A stretch of 64,000 nt of DNA from a bacterium (GTDB lineage: Bacteria; Electryoneota; B3-LCP): assembly GCA_026394195.1 (NCBI GenBank), contig JAPKYS010000013.1:1-64000 (forward strand). Direction: 5' to 3'. Below, piece after piece: positions 35,908 through 44,180 of the stretch. The notes beneath the pieces were generated by a model that did not search any database, was not told where the DNA came from, and saw only the letters and a program-made list of their open reading frames with translations. Within the stretch, counting starts at the first letter, position 1. Each line of letters opens with the position of its first letter. A program made the position numbers and the translations under genes.

Positions 35908-36615
35908 ATGAGAAATCTGACATCGGCTGCAATATGCTTAATAATCGTGCTGGGAATGGTCTCTCCCTGTTTATCGGAAACGGGGAGCGGCAAGGGAGAA
36001 TTCATCTGCGACAAGTTCGAAAAGGATGCTCCCGCGGTGTTCTGGAATGTCGTCAATCAGGACAACCTTTTCAAGATCAAGCAGGGCAATGGAGTCGTAG
36101 AGATCAAAGGCAGCGCGGCTAAGCAGATTTATGCAGCCTATGAATTTGCTGTCAACTTTCCGCCACGAGATTTCTGGATATCAGTAGATGCTAAAATCGC
36201 CAAAGGGAGCACAGGAGGTTTCTCGCTGGGAGTCAGAACGACCTATCCTGATTGGGAAAATCCACTGCAAAGGGATTTCTTTATCAACCTCGATCGTGGA
36301 TGGAACGCCACGATCTATAATGCTCAGCTTCCCAAACCGCAGCGCTATCATGCTCCCACAATTAATACCCACAAGAATCCCATTGGCGATGAAGATAAAA
36401 ATTTCCACACCATGAAAATCGCCTATAATAGCCAGACTAAAACCATGAGCGCTTATCTCGATGAACTTCTTCTCGGAGAAGAGGTGATCGATTGGAATCT
36501 GGACAAAGGTCTGAATTTCCGATTTTGGACCTGGTGCGGCGATAATGAAAAGCGAAAAATAGACGTCTTCTTCTCGAATTTTCAATCCAACCTTCCCTGG
36601 GATCTCCTGCATTAA
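35908..36615 (+). CDS. Secreted protein with concanavalin/LamG-like fold, unknown function
   Basis: 235 aa from ATG 35908, preceded by GGAGGTCAAG and followed by a signal peptide (RNLTSAAICLIIVLGMVSPCLS); an upstream ATG at 35866 overlaps the TPR stop but would put 14 polar residues before the signal. The mature part resembles family-16-type or LamG jelly-roll domains: GKGEFICDKFEKDAPAVFW, a FWISVDAKIAKGSTGGFSLGVR strand pair, and FHTMKIAYNSQTKTMSAYLD. No catalytic motif is visible. It probably works with the TPR protein upstream. Confidence 0.65.
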   Translation: MRNLTSAAICLIIVLGMVSPCLSETGSGKGEFICDKFEKDAPAVFWNVVNQDNLFKIKQGNGVVEIKGSAAKQIYAAYEFAVNFPPRDFWISVDAKIAKGSTGGFSLGVRTTYPDWENPLQRDFFINLDRGWNATIYNAQLPKPQRYHAPTINTHKNPIGDEDKNFHTMKIAYNSQTKTMSAYLDELLLGEEVIDWNLDKGLNFRFWTWCGDNEKRKIDVFFSNFQSNLPWDLLH

Positions 36616-36645
36616 AACTGCGATAAATCGCGAGAAAATAGCACA

Positions 36646-36677
36646 GGGCGACCCACCGGGCCGCCCTTGTTTGTTTT
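36646..36677 (+). terminator. Terminator after the secreted LamG-like gene
   Basis: GGGCGACCC and GGGCCGCCC pair with one mismatch around ACC, followed by a T-rich run (TTGTTTGTTTT). It ends the plus-strand unit just before the convergent C25-like gene. Confidence 0.65.
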
Positions 36678-36707
36678 CTCTCGCGACTCGAATCTCGTGA
36701 CTCGTGT

Positions 36708-39700
36708 CTACTTCATCAATACCATCTTCTGGCTGGCAGTGAAATCCCCCGCTTGTATCCGGCAGATGTAAATGCCCGACGCCAGCTTCGATCCATCGAA
36801 GGTTATTTCGTGCGAACCGGCTTCCCGCATACCGTTCACCAGCTCTGCTACCTTCTTACCCGAAATATCGTAGACCGATAGTTTCACCAAGCTTGAAGTT
36901 CGCAGTTCGTAGCTGATCGCTGTGGTGGGGTTGAAGGGGTTGGGGTAGTTCTGGTTGAGAGCGTAGCGGTCGGGAATCGGTTCTGCAGCTATGGTGCTAT
37001 ATTCATCGAACACGTCGCCGGTCACGAAGGATTCACCTATCCAGGGATTACCATCGCATACCGTCGATTTGGTGATGGTGAAGAAACTGCTGTCGACTAC
37101 CGTGTTCGGGTAGGTTCCCACGTAAGAGATGAAGTATAGCGTCCCAGAAGATATGCTGCCGGCGATGTTCTGGGTCAGAATACGCGACGGATTGGTTCCA
37201 CCCGGCAGCGTGCGTGAAATCGGTCCAAAGACCGTTGTGTATTGGTTGGCTGAATCACGTACCTTGTTCCACAGGGAAAATGTGGTCGGAGTGGCGGCTA
37301 ACACGTGGATGTTGACGCTATAGGGGAAACTGCCGCCGTTGGCAGGGATGACAACGGGTGGATTGACGGGATTGACGGTCACATCCAGCGTTGGGGCGCT
37401 TCCCGCAGGCCTGACGTCCGTGGTGAAGAGATAAGCTCGACCGCTCTGCGGAGCCGTCGCCGCGGCGTCGTGCAGAGTATACCAGAAAGTGACCTCGATA
37501 CCGTCCGAGTGGTCCGGGCTCTCGATGCCCACCGTAGAATAGGGATTATCCGTCAGATCGCCTGCTACCTCGGTGATGGTGTTGTATTGGAAGATGATCT
37601 TGCCATCGCCCGTCGGAGTGGGGTAGAAGGCCGGATCCAACAGAATCACTTCGAAGGTTTCCTGCGGATAGGGGGTACCCAGCGTCTGCACCCGCGACCA
37701 TTCGACGATGTAGCGGTGGTTCGCAGCGTCATACTTGCTGAAAACATGCCCCGTAACCGTGGTCAGATCATCCCAGAAGGGCGCAATGATACCGTAAGGA
37801 CCCGGCACGGATGGGATGGGGTAGTTGCGGAAATCGGTGTAGGATACGTCTGCATGAGTGGAGATCCAGCCATTGCTGCATACGGTGATGGCATTAGTCG
37901 GTTCACCGTAATATCGAAAGGTGAAAGGCAGCGTGACGTTCGTCGAGGCGTCCTGATTCGCCCCTAAATCCACGATGTTTAATTGAGTGCCGCTGCCGCC
38001 GTATGTCGGATCGATTTCGACCCAACTGTAGACCGGCGCCCAGGGATAGCCGACGTCGGTGTTGTCGAAGCAGTAGTATCCGTAGCTGTCCGGACCCTGC
38101 GGGTCGATAGAGCTGCGGGCACCCAGATAGATGGTGAGCGTATCACGCTGCACAGCTCCGCCTGAGCTGGCGAACTGAACGACCAGCCGGGCTGGAATCC
38201 CGTTGATGATACCGCTGGATGCAGTCAAATTGAATGGATTGCCGGTGCAGGTTGCTGTTGCTCCGATATTGACCGTCCCGAAAGAGGCCGCGTTATCGTT
38301 GACGTGAACGGTCGTATCAAGCGCCGTGATGGTGGCGGTGAGGTCGGTGGCGGTTTTATCGCCATCGTTGCGTACGGTTAGGACGAAGTTAGCTGTTTCA
38401 CCGGGTGATAGCAGCGAATCACTTCCGGATGCCTTGGCTGATAGCGTGGTCATGTCAGAGGATTTAACCAGTAAATCCATGATGCCATCCCAGGTTCCCT
38501 GCCCTGCCGTGGTGACGAGATTCAAGCGAATGACATGCCCATTCGGTGTATTGGGCGAAACCACGACGTCGAAATCGTCAATGCTATTGGCAGTTGCTCC
38601 GGGAGCAATATTTGGGAAGGTTTCGACGTTGTCGGTAAGCGTTGCCAGATTGTCCGTGGTCGTAGCCGTCACACTCACGCCGGTTGCCGTTGTCGTAGTC
38701 CCGAAGTTCTTGAACACCAGGGGTAGTTCAATCGTTTCACCCGGATTGATGAAACCATCCCCATCGCCAATACTGGTGCCGCTGTTGTCGTCATCGATGG
38801 TATTACTGAGATAATTGACGACCACACCGGCTTGAGTTACGTTCAGTGAATCGATGATGGGGTAGAAGTTGTGCTTAGTGATCGTTACTTTGACATTGCC
38901 TGAAGACACTGTCCCAAGCGGTAGTGAAATAAGACCGTTGGCATCCGTTGTGCCGACCACTTGCAGGCTTCCCGATTGATAGAGGCAAACCGTGGCGTCC
39001 GCCAATGGACCGACTCCATCTTCCGTCACTGTCAGGCTAAGCGGTAATCCATAGCTTATATTTTCAGGAACCGTGCCGCTCATGAAGTGAACGGCGCCAG
39101 TGTAGATATCCACTCCCGGGTCGCCGGCCAGAGCTGCATAGTTTGAAAAGTCGATGACGCTGCTGGGGTCGTGAGTCTGGTAGGTATTGTACAACTCGAT
39201 TTTGCCGCGATTCATGGCGTTGCCGGCTTGCGTGATCTCCTCATCGTAGAGCCCGGCAAACGTTCCATAGTTCAGAGCGTTGTTCTGCCGAGTATGCGTT
39301 TCCAGAGTAGCTGTGCCGATACAGCCGATGGCGCCTTTTGGTGTACTTGAGGTTCCGACCGAAAAGAAGTGTTCCATCAAGGACTCTTCCATCCCATAGA
39401 AGCCACCTGTGTGACAGGTAATTGTAACCACAAAGGGAAGTTTGCGGCTGTTGCTCAACTGGTCGATGCTGAAGGTAGTGAAGTCTTCCATGCCGTTGCG
39501 GCCGCGGTAGTTGGCGACGCTGACGCCATTGTTAATTGCCGGCGTCAATGTTGTATTCACCGATCCCGGCATGGTGTACCAGAAGGTGTCCACCTGCGTG
39601 TATCCGTGTTCGATCATGCGCGTCTTGATCCAGCGGTTAACCTGGATACTCGATAAGCCAGAGTTGTTCCACGAATCACCGCCGGCGATCACCACACCCT

Positions 39701-40844
39701 GGTGGAACCAGTTGGTGTTATCGATGTAAGGCGCTTTTTCGTACCAGATGATCTTGTTGACCATCGCCAGCGATTCCGTGGTGTTATCTGCGGGCAGCCT
39801 GCCGATGGCGACGTCCGCCAAGGGGTCGGTGCCGTCCAATTGCGTATAGGGGTGGTCAATTCGGTCATCCTGACCGGAACTGTAGACAATCCAGCCCGGC
39901 AGGGTATAACTGCCGCTCACGTCGCCGAATAAAAGCACGTATTCCGGAGGAATATCCCAGCTATCGTAAGCGTCCTGGATTATATTCTTGACAGTATAGG
40001 TATTTGCGCCCTGGTTGAACGTTTCAACGACTACCGTATGACCCAGGCGGCGTTTCCATTCTGCCAGCGGAGTCACATAGCTATTGATAAGGGTGCTGTT
40101 ATTCAAGCAGACGATCAGGTAAGACCCCATGGGGACTTCGGTGACGTCAAGATCGTCCCAGTTGGCGACTACGCTTCGCATCAGTTTCGCCCAGGCGTGG
40201 GACACAGGTCGCATGGGACGCTGCGGAACGTTGCGCAGATCCGTTCCTTCAAAATGTACTTTAACGCGATAGCGATGGGCGATGCGCAATTGCCGGGTGG
40301 TCGGATTATAGGTGACCGGGTTGGTTTGAACCGTGGCCACACGTAACCCCCGCATCAAGGCCGGTTCGCCGACTTGAGCCTGTTGTTCGGGGAAAAAGGA
40401 ATTTCTCGAATAAGCGGAAAAATCGAATTCGACGGGTTGAGCGTCCGCTTCGATTTCTGCCGGATCTTTCGCTTGAGAGGGTATCAGGTCGATGTTATCA
40501 ATCGTGGTGCTTTCCAGCACCTCCAGCTCGGCTCGGAGTCCGGCGCGAGCAGGAATCGCCAGCATACGGTTGAAATTCGGTACGTCGGGGACGCCCAGGT
40601 CATTCGAGAATCCTCCACCGGGGATTTCGACGCTATCCCAGCGGCGCCCCTGCAGCATGGTCGAGCTGACCTCCACTCCGGGGAGCTGGACTTCCATGAT
40701 GATTTCGGTATCGGTGTTCTTGATCAATTGCAGGCGCGGGGTTTGACCCTCAAGGTCAGCGCGCAGGGGGACAAAGTCGGCAAAAGCATTGCTGCCACAA
40801 AAGACGAACAGCAGCAGCGCCGGTAAGCATTTCCAAAGTCTCAT
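36708..40844 (-). CDS. Large secreted C25 (gingipain)-like protein with sorting tail, catalytic His apparently lost
   Basis: 1378 aa. Signal peptide at the start (RLWKCLPALLLFVFCGSNAFA). An N-terminal propeptide-like region leads into a C25-type domain (about 240-610; YVLLFGDVSGSYTLPGW, DPLADVAIGRLPA). The expected nucleophile is seen as Cys477 in VTITCHTGGF. The His position, expected in an NYxGHG motif, reads NYRGRNG with Arg449 instead. Next come Ig/CARDB-like repeats around 640-900, a beta-rich domain (~920-1180), and a C-terminal type IX-like sorting tail with NYPNPFNPTTAIS and ISGKKVAELVNG. It is probably exported and surface-anchored. Enzyme activity is doubtful; binding or structural function is as likely. 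Confidence 0.82.
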   Translation of the reverse strand: MRLWKCLPALLLFVFCGSNAFADFVPLRADLEGQTPRLQLIKNTDTEIIMEVQLPGVEVSSTMLQGRRWDSVEIPGGGFSNDLGVPDVPNFNRMLAIPARAGLRAELEVLESTTIDNIDLIPSQAKDPAEIEADAQPVEFDFSAYSRNSFFPEQQAQVGEPALMRGLRVATVQTNPVTYNPTTRQLRIAHRYRVKVHFEGTDLRNVPQRPMRPVSHAWAKLMRSVVANWDDLDVTEVPMGSYLIVCLNNSTLINSYVTPLAEWKRRLGHTVVVETFNQGANTYTVKNIIQDAYDSWDIPPEYVLLFGDVSGSYTLPGWIVYSSGQDDRIDHPYTQLDGTDPLADVAIGRLPADNTTESLAMVNKIIWYEKAPYIDNTNWFHQGVVIAGGDSWNNSGLSSIQVNRWIKTRMIEHGYTQVDTFWYTMPGSVNTTLTPAINNGVSVANYRGRNGMEDFTTFSIDQLSNSRKLPFVVTITCHTGGFYGMEESLMEHFFSVGTSSTPKGAIGCIGTATLETHTRQNNALNYGTFAGLYDEEITQAGNAMNRGKIELYNTYQTHDPSSVIDFSNYAALAGDPGVDIYTGAVHFMSGTVPENISYGLPLSLTVTEDGVGPLADATVCLYQSGSLQVVGTTDANGLISLPLGTVSSGNVKVTITKHNFYPIIDSLNVTQAGVVVNYLSNTIDDDNSGTSIGDGDGFINPGETIELPLVFKNFGTTTTATGVSVTATTTDNLATLTDNVETFPNIAPGATANSIDDFDVVVSPNTPNGHVIRLNLVTTAGQGTWDGIMDLLVKSSDMTTLSAKASGSDSLLSPGETANFVLTVRNDGDKTATDLTATITALDTTVHVNDNAASFGTVNIGATATCTGNPFNLTASSGIINGIPARLVVQFASSGGAVQRDTLTIYLGARSSIDPQGPDSYGYYCFDNTDVGYPWAPVYSWVEIDPTYGGSGTQLNIVDLGANQDASTNVTLPFTFRYYGEPTNAITVCSNGWISTHADVSYTDFRNYPIPSVPGPYGIIAPFWDDLTTVTGHVFSKYDAANHRYIVEWSRVQTLGTPYPQETFEVILLDPAFYPTPTGDGKIIFQYNTITEVAGDLTDNPYSTVGIESPDHSDGIEVTFWYTLHDAAATAPQSGRAYLFTTDVRPAGSAPTLDVTVNPVNPPVVIPANGGSFPYSVNIHVLAATPTTFSLWNKVRDSANQYTTVFGPISRTLPGGTNPSRILTQNIAGSISSGTLYFISYVGTYPNTVVDSSFFTITKSTVCDGNPWIGESFVTGDVFDEYSTIAAEPIPDRYALNQNYPNPFNPTTAISYELRTSSLVKLSVYDISGKKVAELVNGMREAGSHEITFDGSKLASGIYICRIQAGDFTASQKMVLMK

Positions 40845-41049
40845 TATGGCCTCTTCAGTTCAGGGGTAGAGTGATGTGATATATTTAACAACCACGATGA
40901 TCCGCCTCGCGGTTATCGCCCGATTTAGGGGCGAAATGCAGGATGAACGTTAGATGTGTCAATTCTGCAAAAGTTTAACCGTAAATATACGGAATTTTTT
41001 TCGCCAACGCAAGAGAAATCTTCACCGCAAAAATTTGCGCCAAGAGAAA

Positions 41050-41069
41050 AGGCGACCGTGAGGTCGCCT
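41050..41069. repeat. Perfect 8-bp hairpin with GTGA loop
   Basis: AGGCGACCGTGAGGTCGCCT is self-complementary apart from the tetraloop. It is not followed by a T-run and lies 12 bases from dispersed palindrome copy 2. Confidence 0.6.
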
Positions 41070-41080
41070 CTATTGTCGCT

Positions 41081-41108
41081 TGGGGAGGTCAGACATTCCT
41101 GTCTGACT
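41081..41108. repeat. Dispersed palindromic repeat, copy 2
   Basis: Bases 41088-41107 read GTCAGACATTCCTGTCTGAC. Compared with copy 1 at 160-187, 26 of 28 bases agree and the two changes restore pairing (compensatory), which argues that the hairpin itself is kept. Confidence 0.7.
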
Positions 41109-41219
41109 ATTGGTGGATTCCTGTCTGACTTGATTCCCCTTCAACCGTGACGGACAGACAAGAATGTCTATCCTACCATCACCAACGTGCAGGCGTGTCT
41201 CCGTACCCGACCGCCTGTA

Positions 41220-41312
41220 TTACTCCCCCGGCGCCAGCCGCTGCGACGTGCATCCTTGCAGCCACAGCAGATGGCACGCTACTAGAACGACGATGAGGGT
41301 TTTGCGGGGCAT
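41220..41312 (-). CDS. Possible 30-residue lipoprotein within a duplicated repeat
   Basis: Reading from ATG 41312 gives MPRKTLIVVLVACHLLWLQGC then TSQRLAPGE and a TAA (sequence given in two parts). The form is that of a lipoprotein signal: two basic residues, a hydrophobic core, and a lipobox-like LQGC followed by a nine-residue polar tail, similar in scale to entericidin-type or lysis lipoproteins. No ribosome-binding site is visible before the ATG. A second copy at 42520-42611 has lost the frame, so the repeat may be kept for a reason other than the peptide. Confidence 0.4.
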   Translation of the reverse strand: MPRKTLIVVLVACHLLWLQGCTSQRLAPGE

Positions 41313-41319
41313 GGGGGGG
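41225..41319. repeat. Direct repeat, left copy, flanking the Bro-N genes
   Basis: About 95 bases with roughly 80 percent identity by eye to 42524-42619, in the same orientation. Shared blocks include GGCGCCAGC, GCTGCGACGTGCA and TTGCAGCCACAGCAG. The two copies bracket the Bro-N gene pair. Confidence 0.7.
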
Positions 41320-41366
41320 ATCAGGATTTATCCGTGCTCATAGCTGGGCTTCCTCTTCTTCGCCAA

Positions 41367-42203
41367 TCAATTCAGTTTCTTTTTCGAACTTCCCGGAGGC
41401 AGGAAATTTTCTCCGGTCACCACGCTTTTACCGGTTTTCTGCTCCAGGTCGAGGCGAGCTTTTCGGGCAATTTTCCCGCCTTTTTTACCAGCCTCGGTGT
41501 TTTCCGTCATGCCTGTGGCGTCAACGCTTTCTGCGATCTGACGGGTGGAAAGTTCCGCCAGGGCGGTAAAAATCAGCTCTGCCTCGTTCATGTGGTCGCG
41601 TAGATTCTGGTCTTTGAGGTCTTTGAGCTGCTTGTGTTTCTTAACGGAAACCCCACTCCATTCCCGATGAATGATATTAGTCAGGAGGGCGTATTCCTCT
41701 TCGCCCTTGATCTCATGGTCTTTCCAGTAATCCGTCAGTTTGTTGCGGGTTTCCTGCCCCATCATGCGTTGCTGGATCCATTTTTCGCTGCGGCCGTGCT
41801 GTTGCCAATATTCTCGGGCGCGATCGAGAGACCGGGCAGGATCGCTCATGTCCTGTATGCGCTCGTATCCAACCTTGGCGAGCCACTGCTTGAAGGGTTC
41901 AGCTTTAGGGGAAGGGATTGATTGAATAATTCTCAATAAACCTTGAACATCCGCGCAATCGGTTTCTCTCATTTTTCCATCAGGCGCTTTCATTTTCAAC
42001 TGTCGACAAATTGTCGACAGTTCAAGCCCATCCTCGGTTTTAACGCGGATTTTCATCTTAAACCAATAATCCCGAGGGTTTACGCTGTCCGTTAAAGCGC
42101 TGATAACATCAATGACCGAGAAATACCAGGTTTCTTTCTGTTCATCATAGAATCTGCGGATTTTGTGCCTCTCGAAAGCAACGAGCGAAAGTTCGTTTTC
42201 CAT
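41367..42203 (-). CDS. Bro-N domain protein, DinD-like
   Basis: 278 aa from ATG 42203, chosen for the AAGGG seven bases upstream; an in-frame ATG at 42254 would add 17 residues overlapping the truncated copy. The N-terminal ~110 residues are a Bro-N domain (FERHKIRRFYDEQKETWYFSVIDVI, DYWFKMKIRVKTEDG), found in phage antirepressors and in DNA-damage-inducible DinD. The C-terminal part resembles DinD (DHMNEAELIFTALAELSTRQIAES, then GKKGGKIARKARLDLEQKTG). Function in the cell is unclear: DNA binding or repressor control is the family expectation. It lies downstream of the Zorya-like operon on the same strand. Confidence 0.75.
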   Translation of the reverse strand: MENELSLVAFERHKIRRFYDEQKETWYFSVIDVISALTDSVNPRDYWFKMKIRVKTEDGLELSTICRQLKMKAPDGKMRETDCADVQGLLRIIQSIPSPKAEPFKQWLAKVGYERIQDMSDPARSLDRAREYWQQHGRSEKWIQQRMMGQETRNKLTDYWKDHEIKGEEEYALLTNIIHREWSGVSVKKHKQLKDLKDQNLRDHMNEAELIFTALAELSTRQIAESVDATGMTENTEAGKKGGKIARKARLDLEQKTGKSVVTGENFLPPGSSKKKLN

Positions 42204-42234
42204 ATGCTTACCCTTCATACCGTCTTGAAAACGG

Positions 42235-42483
42235 TTATATGTATTTTTTCCCATCAGCGGCTTCCAGTTTCAGTTGGTGACAATTTGTCACCGACTCGCT
42301 TCCTTCCTTCTTAAGCCGTTCTTTCAACTTGTTCCAGTATTTCCGAGCGGCTTGATAATCCGGCTGCTGAATCAGCGCCGCGATGATGTCCACCACGGAG
42401 AAAAACCAGGTTTCGGACGTCTCATCATAAATTCTGCGGATCTTATAATGTTCAAAGACCGCCAGAGCTTGTTCTTTATTCAT
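42235..42483 (-). pseudogene. Truncated second Bro-N gene
   Basis: 82 aa that match the N-terminal third of the neighbouring Bro-N protein: FEHYKIRRIYDETSETWFFSVVDIIAAL, YWNKLKERLKKEG and CHQLKLEAADGKK align position by position with FERHKIRRFYDEQKETWYFSVIDVISAL, DYWFKMKIRVKTEDG and CRQLKMKAPDGKM. The frame ends just after the shared DGK, at the point where the second copy begins. I read this as the left-over of a tandem duplication or recombination, though a free Bro-N domain could still be made. Confidence 0.7.
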
Positions 42484-42523
42484 GCTTTACCACTATGGGG
42501 CTTGGCCAGCCCGGAGACGTACG

Positions 42524-42619
42524 CCCCCGGCGCCAGCAGCTGCGACGTGCACCCCTTGCAGCCACAGCAGGTGGCACGCTAAAAGAAAGAAGATGAGGGG
42601 GTGTGGGGCATAGGGGGGG
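42524..42619. repeat. Direct repeat, right copy, with broken lipoprotein-like frame
   Basis: Homologous to 41225-41319. On the minus strand the ATG at 42611 is kept, but a one-base loss near the start and a one-base gain in the lipobox region (CAAGGGGTGC against CAAGGATGC) destroy the 30-codon frame. Thus only the left copy could encode the peptide. Confidence 0.65.
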
Positions 42620-42637
42620 TGGGGTGTCGTAAAATAC

Positions 42638-43471
42638 CTACCTGAACTTTCTCAAGTAATCTCGGTACAATGGTGAGGCTTTCAGATGCTTGTGCATAGC
42701 CTCATTGGCATGACATTTTATACACAAGCATTTCAAGTTATTTTCACTATTATCAGATTTATCGCCGTTAATATGGTGGACCTGTAGAAATTTATGTTCA
42801 GTTTCGAATTTCCTACCACACATTTCACATCGCCAACGTTTATTTTTACGTATCGTATTCGAAAGAATGCGAAAATCCTTTTGATAAACGTTAAGAGGAG
42901 CAGTTGCATCATCGTAAATTGGTTTTATCTTAAAATTTGTTCCTCCATATAGGCTCAAAAACTCTTTTAAGTTGAATTCTAGATAAACTTGTTCTTTTTT
43001 AATCGGATATCCTTTATACTTAACTTTTCTCAAACAAAACTTACAAACCCTTAACTCCCTTGTTACGCGCTCGCTACCTCCAAATCTATTAATAAGATTA
43101 ACTGGGAATATACCATCGGTTTTTCTCGAAACAACGTATCTGTTTATTCGGTTATTTTGAATCGCATTCTGGAAGGCAGTACATTGACACAGATGAAACT
43201 TATAAACGGGTTCTCCATAGTTGGGATCATAATACTGATCTCTAATATAAACCAAAACCTTCTGACCTCTTAGTTCGAAAACTCCATTATTGTCAACATT
43301 TAAATCCCTAGGATCAATATTCTCTATAATTCCTGTATCAAGTTTTTTCAAAAATTCATCTTGTGTCAATGTTTTCCAATTAACTTCAGTATACCAATCA
43401 ATTAGCGGCGCGCCCATCTTGGTACGTAAACGATTAAGTGGTTCAAATCTAGTAAAATCGATTAGCTTCAT
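42638..43471 (-). CDS. zorE: HNH endonuclease of a Zorya type II-like system (ZorE candidate)
   Basis: 277 aa, start overlapping the upstream stop as ATGA. The C-terminal HNH domain is clear: zinc pair Cys215/Cys218 in CEMCG, HH at 232-233 in LQVHHINGDK, Asn245 in ENNLK, and Cys250/Cys253 in CIKC. The N-terminal ~190 residues are of unknown type but carry a second Cys set (Cys95-x-Cys97 in HLCQC, Cys143-x2-Cys146 in CKFC) that could bind zinc. HNH nuclease as third gene after ZorA and ZorB is the type II Zorya layout; here it would be the DNA-cutting or nicking effector. Symbol is by gene order and domain, not alignment. AT-rich like its partners. Confidence 0.72.
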   Translation of the reverse strand: MKLIDFTRFEPLNRLRTKMGAPLIDWYTEVNWKTLTQDEFLKKLDTGIIENIDPRDLNVDNNGVFELRGQKVLVYIRDQYYDPNYGEPVYKFHLCQCTAFQNAIQNNRINRYVVSRKTDGIFPVNLINRFGGSERVTRELRVCKFCLRKVKYKGYPIKKEQVYLEFNLKEFLSLYGGTNFKIKPIYDDATAPLNVYQKDFRILSNTIRKNKRWRCEMCGRKFETEHKFLQVHHINGDKSDNSENNLKCLCIKCHANEAMHKHLKASPLYRDYLRKFR

Positions 43472-44180
43472 TTGCTTAATTCCTGAATAACCTTTGCGAT
43501 TCTCTGCTCAGCATTAGTCCTAACTCTGAATTCGACACGTCTTGATCTCTCAAAATCCTCTTGCCCTTGATCTGCCAATATTAGCTTACTTGAAGATAAT
43601 CCATTTGCCGTTAAGCGGGATTTTAACCAATCTCTATTGGAATCAACTTCCTTTAAGCACAAAACATATTGTAATACGCTTCTTGTCCGATTTTGAGATA
43701 GTTGCATGTTGTTAAAATATGTTTCATCATCTGTACAATTATTTCCCCATTCACTAGAAGTATGACCTTCAATCCTGATTTCTTCGATATCTTCTCTATA
43801 TTTATTACTTGTTATTATTTTTGTAAAGCGCGGAAAAAAATCATTTAAGATATTTTTAAATACTTGGTTAACTGTATCTGATCCCTGAGTAAACAGAATT
43901 TCCGGTGATTGAAATCTAACCGATAAAGTCGGACGATCAATAATTGCATTCCAAACTATTAAATCGTCTTCAAATTCAGTACTAAGATCTTGATAAAGAC
44001 TATCTTGTAATCGACTATATGTGATCATAATAGTCTTGATTTTATCACTCTCCCTGCTGACATTTATCATGTAACTAATCGAGATAAATAAAAAAATAAT
44101 CATTAAACCAGACATCATATCAGAAATGGGAATCCAAGGATCATCAGAAGGTTTATTTTTTTTAGATATTTATCGTTCAT
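43468..44180 (-). CDS. zorB: MotB/OmpA-type channel subunit, ZorB-like, with apparent -1 frameshift
   Basis: If read through the frameshift, 237 aa. The ATG at 44180 overlaps the zorA stop (ATGA) and follows GGAGGAAGAAATTC. It starts MNDKYLKK, then meets A8 at 44156-44163; staying in frame reaches a stop shortly after, while slipping back one base gives NKPSDDPWIPISDMMSGLM and joins the long frame. Asp21 in that segment matches the proton-carrying Asp of MotB-type proteins, and it lies upstream of the first in-frame ATG (44118). After the single membrane helix (SGLMIIFLFISISYMI) comes a periplasmic region and an OmpA-like peptidoglycan-binding domain (IEGHTSSEWGNN, LSQNRTRSVLQY, RSRRVEFRVRT). 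In Zorya, ZorB is the stator partner of ZorA. Confidence 0.78.

Larger units (their letters stand above)
40845..41219. other. Intergenic region with palindromes
   Basis: 375 bases without a credible gene. It holds a perfect hairpin AGGCGACC-GTGA-GGTCGCCT (41050-41069), dispersed palindrome copy 2 (41081-41108), a half copy of it (41115-41129), a degenerate inverted copy (41153-41172), and the sequence GTGTCTCCGTACCCGACC (41194-41211), which resembles the hairpins at 45879-45936. No convincing promoter for the C25-like gene was found. Confidence 0.6.

Noticed and set aside
37305..37967. Plus-strand 220-codon frame inside the C25-like gene
   Set aside because: Arg/Gly/Ile-rich antisense translation of a repetitive beta-rich protein; no start signal.
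41225..42619. The 95-bp repeats as terminal repeats of an insertion sequence
   Set aside because: They are direct, not inverted, there is no transposase between them, and no target duplication was found.
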